64,000 bases of DNA from positions 105,553 through 169,552 of the forward strand of contig JBNGIO010006148.1 in NCBI GenBank assembly GCA_049999805.1, written 5' to 3'. This DNA is from Folioceros fuciformis (taxonomy: Eukaryota; Anthocerotophyta; Anthocerotopsida; Anthocerotales). Below are positions 21,538 to 33,339 of this stretch, in pieces; positions within the stretch are counted from its first letter, which is position 1, and every line of letters begins with the position of its first letter. The position numbers and the translations under genes are program-made. The notes under the pieces were generated by a model. That model saw only the letters and a list, made by a program, of their open reading frames with translations. It ran no database searches and was not told the origin of the DNA.

Positions 21538-22805
21538 TCACAAAAGCAACAACGGGCTGCCCTCCTTGATGAGGACGAAGACGCTCCCTGCGTCTCCTTT
21601 GGATATCCGCAGATCCTCGTCTAGGAACGTGGTGAGTAACCAAGACTGGGACTGGGCGCGCGAGAGGGAGAACTTCAGAGGCGGTTGGCCAGACACGGTT
21701 CTGGCTATGGTGGAGGCGGCATCCTGGAGCGGAGTCAGTATGCTCCTGATGGGAGACAGCTCCACTCTCCGGCCAAGAACTTCCACGCTCTCGGGAATAT
21801 CGATCGCATCGGTCAGTTGCGGCGTGCCAATGATTCCTTCCTCAAACTTGATCTGCAAAATAGATACCGTAACATGCATCACACCGCTGCGCTGCGTCAT
21901 ACAGGCCGGAACAAGTTTGAGGACAACTTGACGAAGCCGTCCAGTTGATGGTGTGCGCATTGGAGACTACCTGCACCCGCTTGGGACTGCGGACTTCGAA
22001 CGAGGCTGAGGCGCTGAACGAAGTGGTGGCCAGGGGGCCGGTGAATGTGACCGAGTTCTGCACTGTGAGAGCGGAGGAGTCAATGGTTTGGCTGATCTCT
22101 CCCACCTGCACCAAGGGCAAGTTCCCTGCGGCCAGCAAGGGGAAGAGCTCCGAGAACGAAGTGTATCTGCAGCAGCAACAGCAGCACATGAGAACGCATG
22201 TCCTACAACATACAAACAGAAGAGATGGACAACGGCGAGGCGGGCGAGGAAGAGACGACTGACGCAAGGATCCATTTGCCGTCCAGCAGAGACAGGGCCT
22301 CTGTCGGAGCCGGCGTCGGGTTCCTGGCCTCAAGCTGCGAGATGAGCTCCACGATCTCGGCCCGAGTGTCGCTGCTAGCACGTAGGCCACGCTGCGTGCC
22401 GTAGAAGGAGTCCACCAGGCTCTGCTTCAGCTCCTTCACTCCGCTCACCTCCTCCGCCACAGCTGTGGCAGCGCCCTTGATGTACTCCCCGGCTTCCTGA
22501 GCCACGTTGTTGGCCTCCGACTGCAGGACCGGCTCCGCATCGTAGTCGTAGCCNNNNNNNNNNNNNNNNNNNNNNNNNNNNNNNNNNNNNNNNNNNNNNN
22601 NNNNNNNNNNNNNNNNNNNNNNNNNNNNNNNNNNNNNNNNNNNNNNNNNNNNNAGCATGGACACCGCGTTGGACGCCATAGCTGCTGCTCCCGCTCGTTC
22701 TTCTTGCTTCCCGGCTCTGCTTCTTCTGCCTGAGGATGCGTCTTCTGGCTGGGAGATGAGTGCAGCACGACTGGCTGGCCTTGATCCACCGAGACGCGCG
22801 CGCAT
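21538..22805 (-). CDS. Fibrillin / plastid-lipid-associated protein (PAP), interrupted by an assembly gap
   Basis: Three exons on the minus strand: exon 1 down to 22264, exon 2 22166-21971, exon 3 21852-21538. PAP/fibrillins coat plastoglobules and thylakoid membranes and bind lipids. The start of the domain is [19 protein letters not shown], followed by [19 protein letters not shown], the family's N-terminal signature, and the C-terminal [16 protein letters not shown]-like block ([18 protein letters not shown] here) with its conserved aspartates. The length after the gap fits the family. Two in-frame starts are possible: ATG at 22805, which is the first after a possible TATA box near 22890, or the inner ATG at 22679 (MASNAVSM). 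Part of the presumed transit peptide is missing in the 100-N gap at 22554-22653, so the frame across the gap is unproven. The donor of intron 1 is gtcagt. Confidence 0.9.
22554..22653. other. Assembly gap (100 N) inside fibrillin exon 1
   Basis: Unlike the gap at 1148, the flanks here are not duplicated, so real coding sequence, probably transit peptide, is missing. Confidence 0.85.
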
Positions 22806-23030
22806 AAACGGGCTCGGACCTGGTAGGTTGGAGATGATTCAATGCCAGAACACCGGCAGTGATCGCGTGAAGAGCTTGCTCCAACCCTATATATGACCTC
22901 CATGCCGTGGGCTTCTCAAGGAGACCTCCCGAGCGGGTCGAACCTCTAGTTTTTTATCAAACAAGGCGGCCAGGAAGAACAAACAACACGTTGTGAGTGA
23001 CCCCCGATTCCCGTGCTGTTCTGCAGTTCG
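22806..23030. promoter_or_regulatory. Shared promoter region of fibrillin and ACD11-like genes
   Basis: The two start codons are divergent and 225 bp apart (351 bp if the inner fibrillin ATG is used). A self-complementary tatata core at about 22888-22895 could serve as a TATA box in either direction. Confidence 0.45.
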
Positions 23031-23954
23031 ATGACCAGCGGCATGTCAGCGCCTCCGCCGCTGAAAGCAATGGCCGACTCCTTCTCCGACCTTGCGGGAC
23101 AGTTGCAGGACGATGCCGATCCCGTGCTCAAGCTCCGACCCTTCTGCCTGGCCTGCGCCCGGGTGTCCCCACTCTTCGCCTGCCTCGGCGTGGCCTTCAA
23201 GTTCGCCGAGCAGGATTACACCTCCAAGGTCAGGAATACAATCGGAATTGCGGTTGCCTTGACTTTCCTTCCCTTCCCTTCCCTGTAGGTGTCGCTGATT
23301 CTGATCCTAATCCTGAAGGTAGAGGGTCTGCTTCAAGCCTCGCACCAACTAGACACCCTTCCCGCCGTGTTACGGGCCGATATGGCTGCCGGTAGTGTCA
23401 GGATCGCGGGTAGCCACACCAGGAACCTGCTGCGGGTGAAGCGCGGCATCGACATGGTCCGGGTGCTGTTCAAGGGAATTCTATCCGCGGGGTGAGCAGA
23501 TTCCTTGCCTTGTCGCCTACCCTAAACTCCACACATGCATCATCCACGATTTCTGAGATGCGCCAGGTCTCGTGTATGCGTTAACAACGCAATGCAGGCC
23601 GAAGCAGGAGTCGCTCAGAGATCCGGCTGCTAAAGCCTACCAAGAGGTATTCGCTGCGCACCACAGCTGGGCCATCAGGAAGGCTGTCGGTCTTGGCCTC
23701 TTCGTGCTGCCTTCCTCATCGCACTTGCTCAATAAGCTCGGCGAAGACGGTGAGCTTTGGTTATCCCGCCCTTCTCTTCTACAGGCTTGTCTCCTTCTGA
23801 AGCCGCGTCTTGGCTCACTCTCATCCTTTTGCAATGTGGCCTCACAGAAGCTTCTGCCCGGCAAGACCTTCAGTTGTTCGCAGACGCGGCAACACTTGTG
23901 TCCCAGCATCTCGACAATCTCTTCCTCACCAACGGTCTGGGAATCGACTGGTAG
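23031..23954 (+). CDS. ACD11: ACD11-like glycolipid (ceramide-1-phosphate) transfer protein
   Basis: Four exons (23031-23228, 23289-23491, 23598-23749, 23785-23954) encode 240 residues in phase. The all-alpha GLTP fold is recognised from CARVSPLFACLGVAFKFAEQ near residue 55, then AGSHTRNLLRVKRGIDMVRV (the headgroup-binding helix with the conserved Arg and Lys), HHSWAIRKAV (the conserved His), and the C-terminal LDNLFLTNGLGIDW. This is the pattern of Arabidopsis ACD11, which moves ceramide-1-phosphate between membranes and whose loss triggers cell death. The start ATG is the first of two in-frame ones (MTSGM). The N-terminal roughly 25 residues before the fold are slightly longer than I recall for ACD11. 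Introns 1 and 3 are very short (60 and 35 bp); intron 3 at 35 bp is unusually small, although its splice signals keep frame. Confidence 0.92.
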
Positions 23955-24061
23955 AGGCATGCCTGGATTGCCTCCGCCAAAATTTCATCTCGGGTAGGGA
24001 CTCGTCTCGTAATTGCTTAGAATTAGCATCTGACAAATGAAATACCTAGTCTGAACCCTCT

Positions 24062-24137
24062 TGTCTAAACCCTTATATATTTCGAATATACAATAATTCT
24101 TGAAATATATAAGGATTTGGAAAGGAGGGTTTAAGCT
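24062..24137. repeat. AT-rich imperfect inverted repeat (MITE-like)
   Basis: The arms ccttatatatttc and gaaatatataagg are perfect complements around an 18-bp loop, and an outer pair (ctaaaccc and gggtttaag) extends the symmetry imperfectly. It sits in the ACD11-UTP25 spacer. It could be a small MITE or a transcribed hairpin. Confidence 0.5.
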
Positions 24138-24592
24138 ATGTCTCTCAGTGGAGTTTGTCATATTTGTCGTAGAGTATCGCAGGCTACTTGCGTTCTCTCC
24201 TAGGCCTTCAAGTGGCCTGCCCTGCTCTCTTAGAGGACTCCCCATCTTTCCTTAAGCTCCCGCTCCCTTATTACAACAGCACGCACCTTGGGTGCTTATA
24301 GCCGAAACACAACAAGATGGAACCTATGTAAACACATTTAAAAAACCAAGACGGAAAACCATCTCAATAAATGCAGTGGGGGCATGTTTGCAAAGGGGGC
24401 CTGTCGTTGTCTGTGATTCCCCTTGTCCGCAGGCTCTTCTGTCGCGCTCCTGCTCCGGGTCTTGTGTCGCCAAAGCCCTGCTCTGCTGAGTTTGTTGGCT
24501 TGGGCTCTTCTACGTCTGAAGGCTCTGGCCTTCATGCCCGGAGCACTCTTTGCTGCATGCCTCCTTGTTTCGAGCACAATCTTACATCTTCC
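24138..24592. other. Intergenic upstream of UTP25
   Basis: No gene was recognised. The sequence includes the presumptive UTP25 promoter. Confidence 0.4.
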
Positions 24593-24600
24593 TAGGGTTT
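24593..24600 (-). promoter_or_regulatory. Telo-box in the UTP25 promoter
   Basis: The plus strand reads tagggttt, complement of AAACCCTA, 52 bp before the UTP25 start codon. Telo-boxes near the start site are characteristic of plant ribosomal-protein and ribosome-biogenesis genes, which fits the product. Confidence 0.5.
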
Positions 24601-24651
24601 ATTTTAAGTAAAAAAGGCCTACCCTTCGTATTTTTGTCCGCGAAGGCAAAC

Positions 24652-27600
24652 ATGGCTGGTCGATCGCGAGGATCCAAGAGGCCGTTCCGCGGGTCGAGAG
24701 GAGGAGGGCCGGGAAGGCAAAAGCGGGGCCGACCTGATTCTGTTAATCCGCCTGACAAAAAATTTGAGGAGACTCCAGCGAGGGACGCTGAAGAGGTTGA
24801 GGAAGATGAGGAAGGTGACGGCGTTTTGGTTGAGGAGCCAGCTGGGACTTACACTACGTTTGTGCAGTCATTGCTCTCAGAGCCGATGCAGCTCGGCGGT
24901 GGGTTCCATGCAAAGGCGTATGCTCGGAGGTAGGATGATTTGGGGGAGAAATGGATTGAGAGAGTGATCAAATGTCGGTTGACGGATTGACGGAAAGTTT
25001 GTGACTCTTACAGGCAGCGGGAAGAGCAGGGTGCCATTAGTAATAGCAGTAGCAGCAGCGAGGATGGAGGTGAAGGGAAAGGGGAAGGGGAGGCGATTAA
25101 CCATTCCTCGGATGAAAGCGAGGATGCTTCTGATTCGAACGAAATTGAGGAGCATGGTATGCCAAATGTGTCCAATGGTCGTCTCGTCCGGACAGACGGT
25201 AAGGGAACGGACCCAAGGGAGCTTTGTGTGGAGGAAAGCGGAATGAAGGACCGAGAAGTTGCAGAGGATGGCGAACAAGAAGATGCTGATAGAGTCGCCA
25301 GTGGGAAGGACGCAGGGAGCAGTACTGAGTAAGTGATTACTTCAAGGGATTCGATATGTGGTATGCGCTCATTTGTGCGCGGGAATCTCGACTGAATCAT
25401 GATTTATGTGGCAGTCCCTTCAGGCTTCACTTTGAGCACGTTATCACTGAGGCCGAAATTGCAAAATTACAAGAGACGCAGGTCTTCTCTGAAGAATTCC
25501 CTGCGTCAGGATTGCATGGGGCGAAATGGTCTGCTAGTGCTTCACACCCAGTGGAGGTACTTAAGTTAACCTTGGTTCTAGGTTATGAATACTCTCCTGG
25601 TCTTAAGGTCCCTGCTCGTCGTTGTGCATCCAGGCTGTAAAGAGCTTGGCAAACTGTGGAGTGAAGTTGCGACTGCAAAAGCACTGGCAAGAGCTGCATG
25701 TACAGGCTCAGTGGGGCGATTTTGTCTCAGAACAACAGTCCCAATTCTTCGCTCTTTGTAAGGGCTCTTCGGGCATGATATGCGATGATTTAATGTTGGC
25801 TGCACTTCAGTGGCTCAGAGAAGCAGTCTAACCTCCTCCTCGTGGGTGGAGATTGACAGGTCGGAGTTACCAGGACATTCTCCACTCCCGTCGTCTGGGA
25901 TATCCTGATGAGAAGGAAGATCTCAGTATAATGGATGCTTATGTTCTGCACTTGGTACCCTTACCTTTTTCCTACAACTTTCCAATCGGAAGCTCTCATT
26001 TGTAGCCGCTTCATGCGATCGTTATTATTCACAGTCTTGCTTCTTATTGTTTTCCACTCGTCATGGTGCTCCAGCTTAACCATCTCATCAAAACGAAAGA
26101 CCTCGTGACTAAAAATAACGAGAAGTTTCACCATCAAACATCGATTGCTTCCAAGGGAGCTTTAGTGGAATCACCTCGGGATCAAGGGTTTACTCGTCCC
26201 AAGGTATTTGTCAATACTTAATCCAGTTTAACTTTCTCTTGCTAACCTCCACTGAGCTCGTACGTGTGCACAGGTTCTGATCCTGTTGCCACTGAGAAGT
26301 ACTGCGTTGAAGGTGATATCACGCCTGCTCGATCTGGCTCCTCCCTCTCAAAAGGTATTCATGTATGACCTTGCATGTGACATCGTCACCAGTTGGTTTT
26401 TACTGGTTAGCAATCTGTTGTTGTCATGTCTCAGGCCAGCGTCGAGCATAAGCAGCGATTCTTTGATGACTTTGGGGTTGAAGAACCGGATCCTGAAGAT
26501 GGTGAACAAGAAAGACAGGTGACGGCAAAGCCTCCTGATTTTAGAGCACTTTTCAGTGCAAACAATGATGACCATTTTCGAATCGGCATAAAGCTTACCA
26601 GGTGATGGGGCCGGCTTCTTCCTGTTCAGGATCTGTTTCTGTGTAGATTGTATCTCTTTTCTGAGCCTTTCGGTTCTCTTTTCCAGACAGGGTATCAAGC
26701 TCTATAGTGACTTCTATTCGTCAGATATCATAGTGGCATCACCGTTAGGACTCATAACTGTGAGTGCATTATCGGTGGCTGTCCACTTAGAACCGCAAAT
26801 TCTAGGATTAAATTTATTGTATAAAATTTAGCATTAATCAACCAAGGATGATCATTTGGCCCTACACAGGGCATAGGCGAAGCAGAAAGTGATCAAGGAA
26901 AAGACATTGACTTTCTGTCCTCTATTGAGGTGTTCGTCCTGCCCAGTCTATGTCAATTTTAATACTCTTTCATTTTCTATGCTTGGCAACGATTTACCAA
27001 AGTACTGATCTATGTTCGTTTCCTATGTGCAGATTTTAGTTGTAGACTACATAGACGTTATCTTAATGCAGGTATTGCTAGCCATTTTGATTCCAGTCGC
27101 AGAGTACTTTTGTGCCTAGGAAACTTTTAGGGTGGCTCACTATATTCCCTAAACGTTTCCCCATGCAGAACTGGTCTTTTGTGGTAACGATTTTCGACCA
27201 TCTAAACAAGTTACCAAGCCAACATCGTGGGATGGACTTGATGCGAGTGCGAGAATGGTACATGTGTTTCTCTGTGCGGCTCTGCTTTATGCAAGTGTCT
27301 TGTGCTTCCTGGTTGGACAGACATGCCGCAGGATCTAAACTCTGAAGTTCAGGTGTCTGGATGGTCAAGCCCGTTTCTATCGGCAGACGATACTCTTGTC
27401 ACCTTTTCCCCATTCAGGTTAGAGTGGATCCTGTTACCTTCGCTCTGTAGCCTGGCTTCATTTGTCAATCCTGATGAAAGTATAAATTTGCAGCTGTCAA
27501 CGCACTCTATCAAAGGTCTTGTGTGAACCATGCTGGCAAAGTAAGTGTCACGAGTGTTGGGCTGGTGTTTATTTGTTTTCAGTTGTAGATTACATGTTTC

Positions 27601-28950
27601 ATTGATGGATATGGGGCTTGTTGCGCCATCCGTTGATTGCTTGTTCTTTTGGGGGCACTCATCGTAGTCGTGCAGGTAAAGTTGCTCTCCACGTACAGTG
27701 GTGTGCTGTCAAAAGTGTTGCGTCAAGTGCACCAGGTAAAGATGATCTACTGTGACGTAAGAATCACAGGGGCGTCGAAGGGATAACTGACCTTGTCGTT
27801 TTATCACCCAGGTTTTTGAACGAGTTGACTGCCAAAACTTCACAGACCTTGACAGTGCTCGCTTTGAATTCTTTGTCAAGCAGGTACTGACATAGAACCA
27901 ACTGTTTCCTGGCGTGCATTCGTTTCATTCTTGACATGTTATGAGGTGTGAAGGTCTCGTTGTAATGGCTGGGTTTCTGTCTTCAAGGTATTTCCTAGGA
28001 TCGAAGGCGAGTTGCAGGTCAGAACTTCTGTTTCCAGCTCCCCCTTTGTGTGACGGTGTGCTGCAAAATCTCAAGACCCTCTCCAGCGCTGTATCGGTTT
28101 ACCCAAAGCTTCCATGGTATGCAGGGGGGAATCATGGTTTTCATACCCTCGTATTTTGACTTCGTGCGCGTCCGGAATTTCCTGCTGGCTCAGAAGGCCT
28201 CGTTTTGTTGCTTGTCCGAGTAAGCTTTCGTCGTTAAGTCTTTGGAACTCGCCGACAATTTCCGCTGTTATTATTGCGTTGGCCAGTAGTTTTAGAACGT
28301 CTAGGACACGCTGAGATATAGTCTTTTTCAACAGATACACCAAGCAAAGTGACATCTCTCGAAGCCGTGCCTGGTTTTTCCATGGAAAACGGAAAATTAT
28401 GTTGTACACTGAGCGTGCCCACTTTCACCACCGTTACAAGGTACGTGGGCGGTATGGAGTACGTCTTAAGTCCTCCTTGGAAGTTGCGGACTCTTATTGA
28501 CCCCCTTGGCCTTGTTGATTTGCAGATACGTGGTATACGCGACTTGATCTTCTACTCCGTGCCTGACAACGCGAAATTTTACTTCGAGGTAGTTGGTCGT
28601 GATTGGTCTTCTTTCAGTGGGCAGTCGACTTCTGTGGAGTAATCATGCGTACATTGGATTTTAGCCAGTTCTCTCTTGCCTGCTCTAAACTAGTCGGGTG
28701 ACTTACGCAGATCCTGAACATGTTTGAAGGAGTTGCAAGCCCTTCTTGCACTGTGTTGTTTTCTCGGGTTGATAACTTACAGGTGAGCGATGACATAGAC
28801 CAACAGCCGGAAGAAGTTGTAGAGGACAATTTTGTAGCTTGGTGCTAATCTGGGGCCTCTTCACGTCTTCTGCAGCTTGAGCGTATTGTCGGCAGTCCTC
28901 GCAGTCAAAAGATGCGAAGTTCCCAGAACCGCATGTTTATGTTCTGCTAA
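24652..28950 (+). CDS. UTP25: UTP25, U3 snoRNP-associated small-subunit processome factor (NOF1-like)
   Basis: Twenty-two exons join in phase into 758 codons (first 24652-24929, 25014-25328, 25415-25556; last 28526-28588, 28711-28782, 28876-28950). The protein acts in the nucleolus in early 18S pre-rRNA processing; plant orthologues include Arabidopsis NOF1. The first about 30 residues are basic and Gly/Arg-rich, then an acidic Glu/Asp/Ser-rich region runs to about residue 200. The DUF1253 body starts at DPFRLHFEH. It is a degenerate DEAD-box-like fold: QGFTRPKVLILLPLRS occupies the motif Ia position, SSDIIVASPLGL follows, and DYID replaces the DEAD box, as known for the family. The second half has GGIMVFIPSYFDFVRVRNFL, YTERAHFHHRYKIRGI and the C-terminal VGSPRSQKM. 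No disruptions are visible. A Gypsy element lies 330 bp downstream. Confidence 0.95.
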
Positions 28951-29280
28951 TCTCTGTCAACAAGTTGCGAAGCAGTGTGAGCCTTTCCGTAGGCAAAGTC
29001 ACTCACAAATTCCAGGCTCCCTCGTAAAGGACTGGCATTTAGATTTGAGCTTGTTGGAACTCCACGATCAAGCACCCCCGGGCGGATCTAGACTTGGACG
29101 GGTTGTTATTGATATCACGGGCCTCCTGCTGTGACAGGTCCTACGGTGTTCCGTGTCCCTTATGAAAGGGCTAATTGGTTGTCATTCTCGCGTACTGTTG
29201 GGCGTTGTAATCTCTGTCATAATTCTGATTCAATGGCCAAGTTAGGTGATTTGTTCGTTTCTCGGGGCCGAATGTGAATG

Positions 29281-29822
29281 ACAAGTCAATTTTAAACACC
29301 GGACACAGTACTAGGCCTCCAAGTAGCCCCAAGCACTCTTGCTGCTGCTCTTTATTCAAATCACGAGTCAACAAGAACATACAGAACTGGAGGGCTAGAG
29401 AGAACTCCCCATCTTTGCCTAATCTTTGCCTAAGCTAGGAGTTTAGCTCTCCCTTCTCTTGGCCTCCTCCCACAACTCCTTCAAAGCACCTTTTATATGC
29501 TCTCACAGCCCAAGCAACACATGCTCTCAAGGCATAGCCCAAGCACCCAGTGCTCTCAAGGCATAGCCCAAGCACCCAGTGCTCTCAAGGCTTTGAGGAG
29601 ATGAACTTGTCTTAGCCCTTGGCTAAGTCCCCTTTTATATACAAGCTCAAGTCACTAACTTAGCAACTACTTACTTAAGCACTTACTTAATCTTTAAGCT
29701 ATTATTCACTACCACACACTTTTCCTAGGGCTGCATGCTTCTCATGCTCTTAGTAACCTGCTCTGCTAAACATGCCTCTGCACGGAGCTTACTTGCTTGG
29801 CACTCAAACCAACGTTGTTACT
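29281..29822 (-). repeat. Left (3') LTR of the Gypsy element
   Basis: It aligns along its length with 34422-35030. Relative to that copy it lacks about 55 bp near its left end and about 26 bp a little further in, and it carries extra tandem copies of the short segments tctttgcctaa and ggcatagcccaagcacccag. A minus-strand TATA element (complement of ttttatatac, 29633-29642) marks the LTR promoter. Confidence 0.9.
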
Positions 29823-29852
29823 TCCTCCCCCACTAGGAAAGAATCATTGTCC

Positions 29853-32800
29853 TCAGTAATAAACAGTGTAACGAGCAATCATCCAGGAGCCTCTCTGGAT
29901 ATCCTCTAATGTTACCCAAACTGGTGTTGAGATCCCACGCAACTTTACCATATACTGTTGTAGAGTTCCACGTCTCGTAGCCACGCTACCTTCTGCAAGG
30001 AATTCCTCAATCTCCCGCAGTCCTTGATCATGCTGCACCAGGATACTGTACTTCTTCCTGTCCATATCCTCTTTCTCTTTGCCTAGCACAAATGGTTTCA
30101 ACATAGATACATGAAACACATTGTGTGCAAAAATCCAATCAGTCCAACTTGTAAGCCACTTCTCCAATGTGCTTCAAGACAACATATGGACCTCTATACT
30201 TTGGTCTCAACTTTAAAGACAATCCTTGGGGTAGTGTGAAATGCTTTAGTTTCACCCAAACTTTATCCCCAACATTGAAGACAGTTTCTCTCCTGTGCTT
30301 ATCAGCATATCTCTTTTGACGTGCTTGAGCCGTGGCTAATATCTTTTGGGCAACCTCATGCCTAGCCTTCAATTGCTCAACAAATTGGCATGGATCTCCA
30401 GTGGTAGTGTCGAAAACTTTAGCATTTAGCATGGATACCACATCCAAAGTTGAATTTCCACTCATCTCAAAGGGACTACATCCCAGGGAGCTATGTACTG
30501 TGTTATTGTAACAAAACTCCGCATCATCAAGATGATCAGCCCAATCTCTTTGATCAATCTGCACATAGTGCCTCAAATATTCTTCTTAGATTCGGTTGAC
30601 TCGCTCAATTAATCCATCAGTATGTGGATGGTATGCAATACTCATGCATAGCTGCACATTCAAACTCTTCATCAAATGCTACCAGAACTCTACTGTGAAT
30701 CTTGGATCTCTATCGCTCACAATCTGCACGGGCAAGCCATGATACTTGTACACATACTTTTTGAACAAGTTTGCTGCCTCAGAAGCGGTCACTCGCTTCT
30801 TGGTGGGGATGAAGTGTGCTTGTCTGGTGAATCTATCCACCACTGTCATGATAGCTGTAAATCCATTACTGGGAGGCAAGGGCATGATGAAGTCCATAGA
30901 AATACTTTTCCATGGGCCTCTTGGGATAGGTAGGGGCTGTAATAAACCTCTCGGCTTAGCCTGCTCAACCTTGTCCTGCTGACAAACAGCACATGCCTTG
31001 ACATAATCCAATGTATCTTGATACATTCCCTGCCAATAGAATAGTCTCCTCAACTTCTCATAAGTTGAATCACCTCCACGGTGACCAGCACTTGGCACAT
31101 CATGACACTCAGCAAGCAATTTCCTCTTCAAGCCTACAGAGTTAGGGATCACAACTCTCTTCTGTTTGTATATCAATAAACCATCTCTGAGTTTGAACTT
31201 GCTTCCTTTCTCTGCCACCCCATTCATCCAGTCCTGCATTTAAGGATCTTGTAGACAAGCTTCTTGTATCTCTTTGTGAGCATCCAAAGGTTCACAGTTG
31301 CCATTGCTTTCATGTCTTGACTCTGCTTGCGGCTCAGCGCATCTGCAACCTTATTCTCTTTTCCAGGTTTATATCTAAGAGTCACGTCATACATAGCTAG
31401 GAAATCTTGCCATCTAGCTTGCCGTGCATTCAACTTCAATTGGTTTGAAAAGTACATCGTGCTGATATTATCAGTATACAGCACAAAAGACCTACCCAAG
31501 AGATAGTGTCTCCAAGCCTTTAGATAGTGGATGACAGCAGTCATTTGCTTCTCATAGGTGGGATACTTCCTCTCATAAGGATGCAACTTCCTTGACTCAA
31601 AAGCTAACGGCTTTTGGTCCCGCATCAAAACTCCACCTATAGCCATATCTGAGGCATCACAATACACTTCCACATCTCTCTTGGGGTCATACATTCCCAA
31701 CACCGTAGTCGTGCTCAACTTGTTCTTCAAGTATTCAAAGGCTGCTTGACACTCAACATCCCATTTCCAAGCTTTTGCTGTCTTCAAGAGGTCAGTTATG
31801 GGGGCTGCTATCTTAGCAAACATATGTACAAACTTCCAGTACACAGAAGCCAACCCCATAAAACTTTGCACCTCATGAATATTTCGAGGGGGCTGCCAAT
31901 CTTGCATGGCCTTAACTTTATCAAGATCCATCCTGATGCCCTCCGCAGAGACAATGAAACCTAAGAATGAAATTTCTCTTGACAAAGTCACACTTCTTGA
32001 TTGCCAAGAACAAAGAATTCTCTCTTAATCTCTGTAACACTTTCCTCAAGTGTTCAACATGTTCCTCCAAGGTATGACTATAGATCAAAATGTCATCCAA
32101 ATAGATTACAACACACTTGTCCACCAGATCTATGAATATAGTATTCATAAGAGTCTGAAATGTAGCAGGTGCGTTAGTAAGTCCAAATGGCATGACAAGG
32201 AACTCAAAAGATCCATACCTTGTTCTACATGCTGTTTTGTACTCATGCCCCTCAGCAATCCTGATCTGATAGTACCCTGCCATCACGTCTAGCTTGGTGA
32301 AATACTTGGCACCCTTCAACCTGTCAAACATGTCGTCCATTCTCGGCAAAGGATATGCATTCTTGATTGTGATCTGGTTTAAAGCTCTGTAATCCAGACA
32401 CAATCTAAGTCCTCCATTCTTTTTGCGCGTGAATAACACAGGCGCACCAAAAGGAGACTTAGAAACTCTGACATATCCCTTTGCCAACAGGTTGGATAGC
32501 TGTCGTTTGAGTTCTTGCAACTCGTCTTGTGACAATCTATATGGTGCTCTCGAAGGAGGTGTACTCCCTGGCCTCAACTCAATTTCATGATCCACAACTC
32601 TACGAGATGGCAATAGTGGCAACTCATTTGGCATCAAGTCCTTGAACTCATGTAGTACAGCTTGTACTTCTTTTAGGATGTCCTTCTCCTCTGTGGAATC
32701 TTCTTCCAGACCATCCTCTAGTCCTTGGAGTACAACCAAGTATAACTCCTTCTTTTTCCTAAGGTCTTTCTTGAGCTCTCTTTTTGTAATCAGCTGTACT

Positions 32801-33246
32801 GATACGCTCTCAAGCCTTTGGCTACTGCTAGCACAACTCACTTTGTGCTTTCTGGATATCTCGATAGTGCGTGACTTAACGTCCATTTGCACTTCATTAG
32901 ATCTCAACCACTCCAGACCTAGGATGATATCATGGTCATCCATCTCCACAACTGTAAAACTCACACTTCCTTGCCACGCATCAACTTGCAGCTTTACTCC
33001 ATGCAATTCACCCTGAAATTGCAGAGTTCCTTTAGCTTGCTTGATTCTATATGACGTGGAAGTTTCAGTCCAATCAAGGCCAAGCTCTCTTGCCTTACGT
33101 GGAGTCACAAAATTATGGGTGGCTGCAGAATCTAACAATAGCTCAACATCCAAGCCATTGATCTTGCCACATATATACATCAAGTCTCCACCCTCCCTGG
33201 AAATAGTGTCATCCTTGACACTTGATGACTCACCACATGTCCTCAC
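29853..33246 (-). pseudogene. pol: Gypsy pol: protease, reverse transcriptase, RNase H, integrase, chromodomain-like
   Basis: The upstream open part (33246-31921) contains the aspartic protease motif as [12 protein letters not shown] (DSA in place of the usual DTG/DSG) and the reverse transcriptase blocks [21 protein letters not shown] and the catalytic [10 protein letters not shown] frameshift near 31980 leads to the RNase H part (31991-31224) with [13 protein letters not shown]. Integrase follows in 31239-30679 with the HHCC finger (HDVPSAGH and CAVCQQ) and the core DFIMPLPPS and DRDPRF, continuing after a stop in 30576-30139. The last piece (30167-29853) ends with YMVKLRGISTPVWVTLEDI, which resembles a chromodomain. 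Three or more breaks make it a pseudogene. Confidence 0.9.
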
Positions 33247-33339
33247 AACATGTGGCCCCTGGCGTCACCTAGACTTTTCAGGGAGCTCTTGGATCCTGGC
33301 TCTAGAAACAGGTGGATTTGCGGCAACTAGATTCAAGTT

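Noticed and set aside
22375-22884. Alternative minus-strand frames over fibrillin exon 1
   Set aside because: Only the frame that continues into [11 protein letters not shown] and the later exons encodes the fibrillin domain.
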